Shown here piece by piece: positions 36,034 through 45,137 of a DNA stretch of 64,000 nt (within the stretch, counting starts at the first letter, position 1; each line of letters starts with the position of its first letter). Below the pieces are notes generated by a model. The model worked only from the letters and a program-made list of their open reading frames with translations. It was not told where the DNA came from and made no database searches. The translations under genes were made by a program, and so were the position numbers. Source of the DNA: Achatina immaculata (lineage: Eukaryota; Mollusca; Gastropoda; Stylommatophora; Achatinidae); assembly GCA_009760885.1 (NCBI GenBank), contig CM019714.1, positions 1,486,933 through 1,550,932 of the forward strand, in the 5' to 3' direction.

Positions 36034-36378
36034 CAGTTGATGATCTCCTCTCACACCATCCCGTCACACTGTCCAGTATCATTTCTCTTGGTTTTCCTTT
36101 GGATCTTCTTCCTTCTATTTTTCCTGTTGTTATAATATTTTCAATGCCCCCTCTTCTCATTGCACGTCCTATGAAAGTACATTGTCTCTCTCTTATCTTT
36201 TTGACAAGGTTTTTTTGTCTCTCCAGCTCTTCTCATACATTCTTCATTGGTTATTTTTGCTGTCCAGGGGATTCGCAACATTCTTCTAATAAACCACATT
36301 TCTGCTGCTTCCAATGATTTTTGTGCAGACCTATCTATTGTCCATGATTCACTTCCATATAAGATTGAGGCTTTATAA
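36034..36378 (-). mobile_element. LINE family C C-terminal segment, outer left palindrome arm
   Basis: Reverse complement of 38159-38491: SESWT-like start near 36350, then the block with FIGHAMRRG-type sequence and the GGPREM-type block in broken frames, ending at the sequence for CERRS at 36034. It lacks the last 25 or so codons and the tail. Confidence 0.88.
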
Positions 36379-37065
36379 CTCTTTTTTTTTCTCCTTCTCC
36401 TTGGACGCTAAATCTTCCCTCTATTTCTCTCTTTCTTCTACTTGGCCGCTACATCTTCTCTCTATTTCTCTCTTTCTTCTACTTGGCCGCTACATCTTCT
36501 TTCTATTCCTCCATTTCTTCTACTTGGTCGTTACATCTTCCCATTCTTTCTTCTACTTGGCCGCTACATCTTCTCTCTATTTCTCTCTTTCTTCTACTTG
36601 ACCGCTACATCTTCTTTCTATTTCTCTCTTTCTTCTATTTGGCCGCTACATCTTCCCTCTATTTCTCTCTTTCTTCTACTTGGCCGCTACATCTTCCCTC
36701 TCTTTCTCTCTTTCTTCTACTTGGCCGCTACATCTTCTCTCTCTTTCTCTCTTTCTTCTACTTGGCCGCTACATCTTCCCTCTCTTTCTTCTACTTGGCC
36801 GCTACATCTTCTCTCTATTTCTCTCTTTCTTCTACTTGGCCGCTACATCTTCTTTCTATTCCTCTATTTCTTCTACTTGGTCGCTACATCTTCCCTCTCT
36901 TTCTCTCTTTCTTCTACTTGGCCGCTACATCTTCTCTCTATTCCTCTCTCTTTCTTCTACTTGGCCGCTACATCTTCTTTCTATTCCTCTATTTCTTCTA
37001 CTTGGCCGCTACATCTTCCCTCTCTTTCTCTTTCTTCTACTTGGGCGCTACAGCTATATATGGAA
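36379..37065. repeat. 41-bp minisatellite, inner left palindrome arm
   Basis: About 17 units of TCTTCTACTTGGCCGCTACA, TCTTCCCTCTATTTCTCTCT and T. Frames on the plus strand are repeat artefacts (LLLGRYIF, FFYLAATSS). Confidence 0.95.
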
Positions 37066-37185
37066 GAGATTATGTACCAGATGAAAATAAAGATGGCGGA
37101 GAAAAGGTGGAAAATGATGAAGACTATGGAAAGTGTGTGGCTGAATATGAATGGAGAAGTTAGAGAAAATGATGGAAGAAAAAGG
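37066..37185. other. Palindrome loop
   Basis: About 120 bp of unique sequence (TATATATGGAAGAGATTATG ... AAAAAGGTAAGG) between the two inverted minisatellite arms. Confidence 0.75.
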
Positions 37186-37236
37186 TAAGGAAGTAGAAGA
37201 AAGAGAGAAAAAGAGGGAAGATGTAGCAGCCAAGTA

Positions 37237-37267
<31 letters not shown>

Positions 37268-37795
37268 TAGAGGGAAGATGTAGCCGCCAAGTAGAAGAAA
37301 GAGAGGAATAGAGAGAAGATGTAGTGGCCAAAAGGAAGAAAGAGAGAAAGAGAGGGAAGATGTAGCGGCCAAGTAGAAAAAAGAGAGAAATAGAGGGAAG
37401 ATGTAGAGGCCAAGTAGAAAAAAAGAGAGAAAGAGAGGGAAAATGTAGCGGCCAAGTAGAAGAAAGAGAGAAAGAGAGGGAAGATGTAGCGGCCAAGTAG
37501 AAGAAAAATAGAGGGAAGATGTAGCGGCCAAGTAGAAGAAAGAGAGAAACAGAGGGAAGATGTAACGGCCAAGTAGAAAAAAAAGAGAAATAGAGGGAAG
37601 ATGTAGCGGCCAAGTAGAAGAAAGAGAGAAAGAGAGGGAAGATGTAGCGGCCAAGTAGAAGAAAGAGAGAAATAGAGGGAAGATGTAGCGGCCAAGTAGA
37701 AGAAAGAGAGAAAGAGAGGGAAGATGTACCGGCCAAGTAGAAGAAAGAGAGAAATTGAGGGAAGATGTACCGGCCAAGAAGAAGGGAAAAAAAGA
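37186..37795. repeat. 41-bp minisatellite, inner right palindrome arm (inverted)
   Basis: The same unit as 36379-37065 in inverted orientation (AAGATGTAGCGGCCAAGTAG, AAGAAAGAGAGAAAGAGAGG), about 15 units. Confidence 0.95.
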
Positions 37796-37810
37796 TTTAC
37801 AAAGCCTCAA

Positions 37811-37839
37811 ATATTTTGACAGAAAAAAAGCATTATGCT

Positions 37840-37877
<38 letters not shown>

Positions 37878-38158
37878 ATAGAAGCAACAATAAATATGGT
37901 TTTCTCTGGTTATTTTGTTTGTTTTTTGTTCACTGCTATGATGTTTGGTAGCTTAGTTATTTGGTTATTTGGTTTGTTTGTTTGTTTGTTAGTAGTTGTT
38001 AGCTTGACTACTTAGTAGACAAGCTGCCTGTTAAATGCTAGTTGAGTTGCTTAGCTGGTAGGTGGATTTTAATTGCTAGTTGAGTTACTTAGCTGGTAGG
38101 TGGATTTTAATTGCTAGTTGAGTTGCTTAGCTGGTAGGTGGATTTTAATTGCTAGTTG
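37811..38158. repeat. TTG microsatellite and 38-bp repeats interrupting the right arm
   Basis: (TTG)n at 37839-37877 and three 38-bp units starting TTGCTAGTTGAGTTGCTTAG at 38073, 38111 and 38149. This block of about 350 bp has no counterpart in the left arm: left-arm sequence matching ACAAAGCCTCAA (37800) is directly followed by sequence matching TTATATAGAAGTGAATCATG (38163). Confidence 0.88.
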
Positions 38159-38577
38159 AGTTGTTATATAGAAGTGAATCATGGACAATAGGCAAGTCTG
38201 CACAAAAATCATTGGAAGCAGCAGAAATGTGGTTTATTAGAAAAATGTTGCGAATCCCTTGGACAGAAAAAATAACTAATGAAGAATGTATGAGAAGAGC
38301 TGGAGAGACAAAAAACCTTGTCAGAAAGATAAGAGAGAGACAATGTACTTTCATAGGACATGCAATGAGAAGAGGGGGCATTGAAAATATTATAACAACA
38401 GGAAAAATAGAAGGAAGAAGATCAAGAGGAGGACCAAGAGAAATGATACTGGACAGTCTGACGGGATGGTGTGAGAGGAGATCACCAACTGAACTGATGG
38501 CATGCATGAAGGATCGGGTACTCTGGAGAAGCATAATAGCCAACGCCAGTCGGCACGGCACCTGATGATGATGATGA
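38159..38577 (+). mobile_element. LINE family C C-terminus with (TGA)n tail, outer right arm
   Basis: An uninterrupted frame of about 135 codons: SESWTIGKSAQKSLEAAEMW, the MLRIPWTEKITNEE block, RQCTFIGHAMRRGG, and LDSLTGWCERRSPTELMACM to the stop at 38565, then GATGATGATGATGAG. Positions 38159-38491 pair with 36034-36378. Confidence 0.92.
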
Positions 38578-38899
38578 GTTGCTTAGTTTGCAGCTGCTGA
38601 TGAGAAAGACGAAAAGCACAGCTGGAGTCGGATGGTAAGTCAGCTGTCATAAATTTCTTTAGTCTTGAGAGAGAACCAAAGGAGCCTGTTTTCAAGAGAA
38701 TCGAACAGGGGGCTTGTCAAGCCCTGGCTCGTTGCTCTACACTAACCCAGCTCTAGATGGCTGCATCGTCCCACTAACCCACTCATTTTCCCTCCCTAAA
38801 AACCCAGGCTTAAGGTACTTTCCTGAGTTTCATCTGGGACGTCTCCCCCAGTTTCTCAAAGAAACTGACCTTGACATGGTGACCTAATTTCCCCTTGGT
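38578..38899. other. No gene seen
   Basis: Unique DNA following the LINE C tail. Confidence 0.45.
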
Positions 38900-39145
38900 A
38901 AGTGTGCGATGTGGAGCGCCTGAGTGCCCAAGTGGTTAGTACACTAGTCTCTCATTGTGAAGGTCGATGGATCAAGTCCAGCCGGTGGCGCCCCAGTATA
39001 AATGGGTGCCCAGCTTCTTCTGGACCCGGAGAAGAAAAAGAGACCAGGCCTGATGCTGACAATCACCTCCTCTAGTGGTGCCGACAGGTCAAGGGAAATG
39101 TGGGCACTAACACTGTATCTCCTAGTTGCCTCCATGGTTCGAGTA
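38900..39145 (+). mobile_element. SINE S1, diverged full-length copy
   Basis: Head GAGCGCCTGAGTGCCCAAGT and GGTTAGTACACTAGTCTCTC, degenerate box B (GATCAAGTCC), body GACCAGGCCTGATGCTGACA and GTCAAGGGAAATGTGGGCAC. No clean tail. Confidence 0.8.
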
Positions 39146-39221
39146 TACCAGGGCTACATTTGCCTTACACATGCGCGCGATGTGGCTCGCCTTACAAGGC
39201 GGATCGTCACAATTTTCTTGT

Positions 39222-39405
39222 TGTATATACCCCAGCGTCGTGTGTCGGGTACTCACTTCTACCCCAGCGCTGGGTGTCGGGTACTCACTTCTACCCCAGC
39301 GTTGTGTGTCGGGTACTCACTTCTACCCAAGCGTCGTGTGTCGGGAACTCACTTCTACCCCAGCGTCGTGTGTCTGGTACTCACTTCTACCCCAGCGCTG
39401 GCTGG
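39222..39405. repeat. 32-bp minisatellite
   Basis: Five to six units of TGTCGGGTACTCACTTCTAC plus CCCAGCGTCGTG (starts at 39243, 39275, 39307). Confidence 0.93.
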
Positions 39406-39599
39406 AGAGTGCCAGAGAGACGTCATGAATGCAGGATCTTTCGGGTGCAATAAATGATCAAATTTCACTAGCCCATCAAGTTCCTGACCTGAGGGAATAC
39501 AGGATCCTGTGAACCTGTCATGTCGGAGTCTGCTTGGCAAGTCTAGACTTTAAAAACATCACCTTCACATACCTTGGCAGCGTGAGGAGGTGGAGGGAG

Positions 39600-40066
39600 A
39601 GGGGGGGAACGCTGTCCGATGGGGCAATCAGCCACCCATAGATGGTATGCTAGCGTCAGGGTTAGCGAACCATAGCTGATGTGCTAGCGTCAGGGTTAGC
39701 GAACCATAGCTGATGTGCTAGCGTCAGGGTTAGCGAACCATAGCTGATGTGCTAGCGTCAGGGTTAGCGAACCATAGCTGATATGCTAGCGCCAGGGTTA
39801 GCGAGCCACAGCTGACCAAGACCCTGTCCCACCTCTCCGTGGCTAACGGGGCAGGGATCGCCGTAGTCCTCATGGTGGTGGAGTCTGCTAAAGAAGCACT
39901 GCACAACCCCCCCCCCCCACCCCACCCGAATTTTAGCTGTACTCCGGGACTGGAACAAAAAATAGCAGCCATAAACCCGCTCCCACGCCGATATGATGTT
40001 GTACCTCAACACCTCCGCAGCATCGGCTGCAGAGAACACCAGCTCGCAGGTACAAGGAGATGGCAC
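39600..40066 (+). repeat. Interspersed repeat R3 with internal 34-bp array
   Basis: Positions 39630-39806 hold about five 34-bp units (GAACCATAGCTGATGTGCTA and GCGTCAGGGTTAGC), homologous to the array at 19998-20215. The right half matches the other R3 copies (AGCTGACCAAGACCCTGTCC ... ATCGGCTGCAGAGAACACCA). Followed by AAGAC repeats (40067-40092). Confidence 0.82.
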
Positions 40067-40086
40067 AAGACAAGACAAGACAAGAC

Positions 40087-41125
40087 AAGACCTCGGCGGC
40101 ATACTCACACCTGACGGAGGAACAGATAAGGACACAAAGAGCAGAGTAAACAACGTGAGAACGACTTTCATTAAACTTTGAACACCTGGAAAGCCGTCTC
40201 AGGACAGCACTCGAACCAAGACAAAGAGGTACCAAAGTCTGTGTGTTGTCCGTACTCCTCTGTGGAGCAGAATGCTGGAGAACAACTGAAACGGAACACG
40301 GAAATGTGTAGATTATCCTCACTCCACACAACCTGCCTCAGAAAGATTTTAATTGTTTACTGCCTACAGACAATAAATAACAGAGATCTGCTTGCTCAAT
40401 GTGAACCGGAAGATATGCACGTCATAACAGTAGAAACACGTTGGAAATGGATTGGTCATCTGTTCCGAAGAGCTGAACATTGCTAGAACAGCCATGAGAT
40501 GGACGCCCAAGGGAAAAATAAAGAGAGGACGACCAAAGGCTCATCATCATCATCAGGTGCCGTGCCGACTGGCGTTGGCTATTATGCTTCTCCAGAGTAC
40601 ACAATCCTTCATGCAGGCCATCAGCTCAGTTGGTGATCTCCTCTCACACCATCCCGTCAGACTGTCCAGTATCATTTCTCTTGGTCTTCCTCTTGATCTT
40701 CTTCCTTCTATTTTTCCTGTTGTTATAATAGTTTCAATGCCCCCTCTTCTCATTGCGTGTCCTATGAAAGTACATTGTCTCTCTCTTATCTTTCTGACAA
40801 GGTTTTTTGTCTCTCCAGCTCTTCTCCTACATTCTTCATTAGTTATTTTTGCTGTCCAGGGGATTCGCAACATTCTTCTAATAAACCACATTTCTGCTGC
40901 TTCCAATGATTTTTGTGCAGACCTGCCTATTGACCAAAGGCTACCCCGGGTGGAAAAACTGTAGAAGCAGAGATGGGTGGCATACAGCACAGCCCGGGCC
41001 ACAATATACAAAGACTGGCCGCAGGATCGTGAGAGGTGGAAAGAATTTGTTGCTGCCCTGCAAGACGCTACTGGGCGTACTGGGCGGTGATTGCTGGGCA
41101 TGGTTGGATGGATTGATGGATGGAT
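40087..41125 (+). mobile_element. LINE family E, 3' part, interrupted by LINE C
   Basis: Starts with GGILTPDGGTDKDTKSRVNN and FIKL, then CWRTTE-like, TCLRKIL, RWKWIGHLFRRAEH and TPKGKIKRGRPKA in shifted frames. After a 390-bp LINE C insert it resumes at the next codon of the same protein (TPGGKTVEAEMGG, HNIQRLAA, then after a 1-bp shift RERWKEFVAALQDATGR and stop near 41085). A TGGATGGAT-type stretch follows. Confidence 0.85.
40542..40931 (-). mobile_element. LINE family C, 3' fragment inserted in LINE E
   Basis: Minus strand from 40931: SAQKSLEAAEMWFIRRMLRI through TELMACMKDCVLWRSIIANA to the stop and (TGA)n tail at 40542. The 11-bp target duplication GACCAAAGGCT is perfect at 40531-40541 and 40932-40942. 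The frame is open, so the insertion is relatively young. Confidence 0.95.
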
Positions 41126-41382
41126 GGCTGGATGGATATCACAAAACAAGCCCACGTGTGTATGTCAATACGAGTTCGGGAAAAAAATGTTTACTTTAAT
41201 ATCGAATAACGAGGACAGTGTAACCTGGGAAGAAGGGGGCAGGGCGTGTGTGACAAGCGTGAGACGCCTGACAACCAGTCCAGCCAACTCGAGCAGGATC
41301 AGCCCACTCGAGCATTTCAAACACACAAACAGCAAACGCTGAATTTCTTCAAAGTAAACGTTTAATATATTTACTTCTACTC
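41126..41382. other. No gene seen before the gap
   Basis: Unique DNA. It may be the intron or 5' region of the GTPase gene that resumes after the gap; no exon recognised. Confidence 0.4.
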
Positions 41383-41482
41383 NNNNNNNNNNNNNNNNNN
41401 NNNNNNNNNNNNNNNNNNNNNNNNNNNNNNNNNNNNNNNNNNNNNNNNNNNNNNNNNNNNNNNNNNNNNNNNNNNNNNNNNN
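41383..41482. other. Assembly gap (100 N)
   Basis: Exactly 100 N, so a scaffold gap of unknown true length. It removes the N-terminal half of the first AIG1 domain. Confidence 0.98.
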
Positions 41483-42230
41483 TGTCCCATTCAGCAAAGA
41501 AGAAGTCACAGGGTTAAAGTTTCTCAAAGAATACCTGGGACAGAACATCATCAGAGACTTTGGTATCTGTGTTGTTACCCATGGAGATCATTTCCAAGTA
41601 GCTGAAGCTGAAAAAGAAGTTGAAAGTTTTGAGGATTGGTACACAGCACAATGTGGAGATCTCCTCAGATGTTTCGCAGAATGCAGATTTCGATGTGTTT
41701 TGTTCAACAACAAAACAGAGTCAGAGGACTCTAGAGAGCAACAAGTCAGGAAGCTCTGCCGCTTTGCCACGGAGCTGTCCGAATACCATTTTAAAATCTG
41801 CGGGCAGAAAAAGTTTGAAAATAACAGAAAGATGGCGGACAAAGAGACTAAAATTTATCAGGAAAGTAGAGAACCTAGTACTGGGTCCTTTAGCCTAGAA
41901 GAAGAAGCCGAAGAGCTTCTTATAGAAACGAAACTTCGTTTGATCGAAATTGAGAAGGAGCGAAATATTGAAATTCAAAAACTGTTAAAAGAAATTCACA
42001 GTTTCACTGGAAAACTTCCATCAGGTGCGAACGATGCTTCCTATCAGAAAATCTCTGAGAAATTTACAAATGTTGTGCACGAGCTTCAGTCTAAACTCCA
42101 AGCAACTTCTGGAAGAACTAATCAGACCGTGAAGACGGAAGTTCAGACAGCCGTGGACCATATATTAAGTGACACAGCATCTCAAAACAGAAGAGCCCTT
42201 GTTGCAGCTGATCCAGCATTTCCAGGATGG
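41483..42230 (+). CDS. GIMAP-like AIG1 GTPase gene, exon with C-terminal half of domain 1 and coiled coil
   Basis: The frame is open from the gap edge (first full codon 41484) for 249 codons to a GT splice donor at 42231 (GGATGG|GTAATC). It encodes the last part of an AIG1-type G domain: G4-like VVTHGD near residue 30 and G5-like VLFNNKT near residue 72. The alpha-helical tail has a charged coiled coil (LEEEAEELLIETKLRLIEIE onward, about residues 120-165) and ends ADPAFPGW. AIG1/GIMAP proteins bind guanine nucleotides and are linked to immune-cell survival in vertebrates and to immune responses in molluscs. G1-G3 must lie in or before the gap. The donor is in phase 0, as is the acceptor of 45138-45851, so both are inferred to be one gene. 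Running past the donor gives a low-complexity CLPVCLSV tail from CTGT repeats, so splicing is the better reading. Confidence 0.85.
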
Positions 42231-42762
42231 GTAATCTGTCTGCCTGTCTGTCTGTCTGTGAGGGTAGATGAGAGACTGTACATAAACATTTTTCTTGTAC
42301 TGCACATTATTACTCTTATATGTTTTTAATTCTATTACTACATTTACGTTGAGTAGCAGTATAGGAGTGAAATGTGAGAGATGAGGGTCCGCATGTCCAA
42401 ATCTTCATCCTTTGAAGACGCTCTGTCTGTGTGCCTCTCTCCGCTGCTTACAGAATAGTTTATTATACTAAATGTGGTATTTAGAAGAAGTATAACGTAA
42501 AGACTCGTGATTGCCTTTCTAATAAATTATCTTATTAACTTTTGCAATAATGCCCCCTTCTTTCTTCCCCCCTCCCCCCACAAAAAAAGTTTAAAATGGC
42601 AGAAACTATCTTCAAAAACACAAAACAAAACGAAAGGAGATTCAGTTAGAAAGTTGATATCATCCATGCACTCCAGATACACACAAGATGGTGGAACACT
42701 TTTGCTAACGACCGGTGAAATTTGTGATTATTTGTAGTCATTTGTATTTAATGTTGACCACA

Positions 42763-42833
42763 CATTAAATACACAGTATCTTAAAACAGAAGTGTCCTTT
42801 CTGCAGCTGATCCAGCAATTCCAGGATGAGTAA

Positions 42834-42868
<35 letters not shown>

Positions 42869-42870
42869 GA
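42763..42870 (+). pseudogene. Decayed duplicate of the exon 3' end and splice donor
   Basis: ATCTTAAAACAGAAGTGTCC and GCAGCTGATCCAGCAATTCC, followed by AGGATGAGTAATCTGTCTG and CTGT repeats, match 42170-42262 closely, including the donor-side intron and its microsatellite. The GG at the donor is now GA and frames are lost. A local duplication of about 100 bp spaced about 600 bp. Confidence 0.85.
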
Positions 42871-43164
42871 GTAAAGTCAGTAATACATTATTAATTAATG
42901 ATATCTTAAACTAGATAGTAACAGGAATGGAGTCTTTTTGTAATCTAGTCTGATAATCGTTTTCTGGGTTTTAAAAATGTCTTTGACTCCCAAGTTAATT
43001 AGATGTAGTCCTTTCATCAGGTTAACGTCAATTGTTATAAATCCTCTGATTTCTTTTACACATTTTGCCCATAAGCATTATAGAAAAAAAAAGTTATGTT
43101 CGGAATTTGTGCAGATTGTAAGAGCTTTGGTGGAAATTATCCCAGTAAAAGGAAGTTCTCAGAA

Positions 43165-43370
43165 TAATTTCAGTGCAGGCAAATCCTCAGCCTCTAAAAC
43201 TTGGCACTAGAGACCTACGGGAAGGTAAATGCGGCCAGGCGTGATACTGAACACGTTCCATTTTCATGTACCCAAAGTCTTGGAAATACAGGCTCAACAT
43301 CGTATCTCGAATATACCTTAGTGGCATGGAAACAGGGATTATACCTTTACCTTTCAGGTAAATCCCGATC
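43165..43370 (+). mobile_element. SINE S2, 5' truncated
   Basis: Starts CAGGCAAATCCTCAGCCTCT, body GCGGCCAGGCGTGATACTGA, GTACCCAAAGTCTTGGAAAT, ending TTATACCTTTACCTTTCAGG. The tRNA head is missing. Confidence 0.82.
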
Positions 43371-43574
43371 TGAAACATTGTGAAGCACAGCAGGTTTTCA
43401 TTTCTTGAACTCATTGCTCTCTGCGCTGTTTTATACATTGGAGTCTGCTTCAGGCACCAAAAGTGAATGGGTCTTTAGAACATCGAAGTTTGCCAGAAAG
43501 TGAGAAGCAAAAAGGAGAGAAACAAATCAGTCGACACAATCATTCAGTAAAGTGACATAGCACGATGTTGTACA

Positions 43575-44425
43575 GGTAGCTTTCGAAAAATAGTAGACAA
43601 TGGACTTTAGACGTAAGAGAAAAAAAAAAGTAAACAAAGTACTTTATACGTGGCAAAGATAAAGGTGAAATTCCCGTTTCCACGTCATTAACACATAATG
43701 GGGAATATGGTGTTAGGCCCGTATTTTCCATGACCTTCAGTGTGATGTGCTCAGTATCACGCCTACTTTATACGTGAGAGAAAGAAAAATATTAAATAAA
43801 GGACTTTGCACGTGAGAGAAAGAAAAATAGTAAACAAAATACTTTATACGTGAGAGAAAGAAAAATATAAGACAAAGTAATATAGATGTGAGAGATAGAA
43901 AAATAGTATACAAAGTAATATAGACGTCAGAGAAACAAAAATAGAAGACAAAGTAATATATACATGAGAAAGGAAAAAAAAATTAGTAACCAAAGTACTT
44001 TATGCGTGAGAAAAAGAATATAGTAGACAAAGTATTACAGACGCGAGAAAAGGAAAAATAGTAGACAAAATAATATGGACTTGAGAGAAAGAAATATAGT
44101 AAACAAAGTAATATAGACGTAAGAGAAAGAAATATAGTAAACTAATATAGACGTCGGAGATAGAAAAATAATAGACAAAATAATATAGACTTGAGAGAGA
44201 GAAAAATAGTAGACAAAATAATATAGACGTGAGAGAAAGAAAAATAATAAAGAAAGTAATATAGACGTCGGAGATAGAAAAATACCAGACAAAATAATAC
44301 AGACGTGAGAGAAAAAAATAGTAGATTAAGTACTGTAAACGTGAGTAAACGAAAAATAGTAGACAAAATAATATAGACGTAAGAGAAAGAAAAATAGTAG
44401 ACAAAGTACTTTAGACGTTAGAGAA
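43575..44425. repeat. 38-bp minisatellite split by a SINE
   Basis: Units of about 38 bp (ACGTGAGAGAAAGAAAAATA, GTAGACAAAGTACTTTAT or ...TAATATAG), around 18 copies, somewhat diverged. Interrupted at 43653-43763 by SINE S2. Phe/Leu/Tyr-rich frames on the minus strand are repeat artefacts. Confidence 0.92.
43653..43763 (-). mobile_element. SINE S2 3' fragment inside the 38-bp array
   Basis: Minus strand: GGCGTGATACTGAGCACATC, then GAAGGTCATGGAAAATACGG and GGCCTAACACC... down to GAATTTCACCTTT. It is flanked by TACTTTATACGTG at 43640-43652 and 43764-43776. The array unit itself contains this 13-mer, so the repeat may be a target duplication or simply two units. Confidence 0.85.
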
Positions 44426-45137
44426 AGAAAAAAAAATGAGAGAATGGCCATGACTTGAAAAATGAACTGGATGATAAAAATCAGCCGTTCAGCCAACAAC
44501 GCACTCTCCACTCAATCATCAGAATGTTTGTGGAGTGTACTCAGTCTGGATTGTATGGTTATCTTATTATTTTTTAACTGAACTCGAACTTATCAATGAT
44601 AAATTGAGGACAAAAAGTGACAGGCATGTGGACAATAAGTTTTCGTGTATAAAAATAGCAAGACAACCTTATAAGCCGAAGGAGATGTAAGTAGGGAATA
44701 TCATAAATGTGTATTGTATCACTTCTCATTCTTCTGCTGCATTTCATATTTATCTGCACTTGCTGGGGAATGTATCCATGTATGTGTTGCCTTAACAAAG
44801 ATTAGAAAGAAAGAGACTATATTACTCAACAAAAGTTGATAGTTGATGATGGTAAAAATAGATATGGCGCCTTTTTTTTATTGCTACATTACAAGCATAA
44901 TCTAAATTTTGCAGAGTAGCAAGCGCGTGTTTTGGTATAAATGTTGACCTTAGTATAGGATGATATTAATGAAATTAAACTCATACAAGATATATGTTTA
45001 CCTTAGTATATGATTATTTTATTGAAACTATACTCATACAACATGTATGGTGACCTTAATATACGATTACATTAATGAAACTATACACATACAACTTTTG
45101 TTTTAAGTGGGTGTGTTTTTTTTCCCTCTTCTCTTAG

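Larger units (their letters stand above)
42231..45137 (+). other. Inferred intron of the GIMAP-like gene
   Basis: GT at 42231-42232 and AG at 45136-45137 preceded by a pyrimidine tract (TTTTTTTTCCCTCTTCTCTTAG region at 45116-45137). Both ends are phase 0. It contains CTGT microsatellites, a decayed duplicate of the upstream exon end, two SINE S2 fragments and a 38-bp minisatellite. Confidence 0.65.

Noticed and set aside
36442..37810. Overlapping frames of 210-250 codons with FFYLAATSS repeats resembling membrane proteins
   Set aside because: Products of the 41-bp minisatellite arms; three frames on each arm are open.
41165..41551. A 128-codon minus-strand frame across the first gap
   Set aside because: Reads through N and antisense to the GTPase exon.
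43575..44425. Phe/Tyr/Leu-rich minus-strand frames in the GTPase intron
   Set aside because: 38-bp minisatellite translation with no start context or conserved domain.
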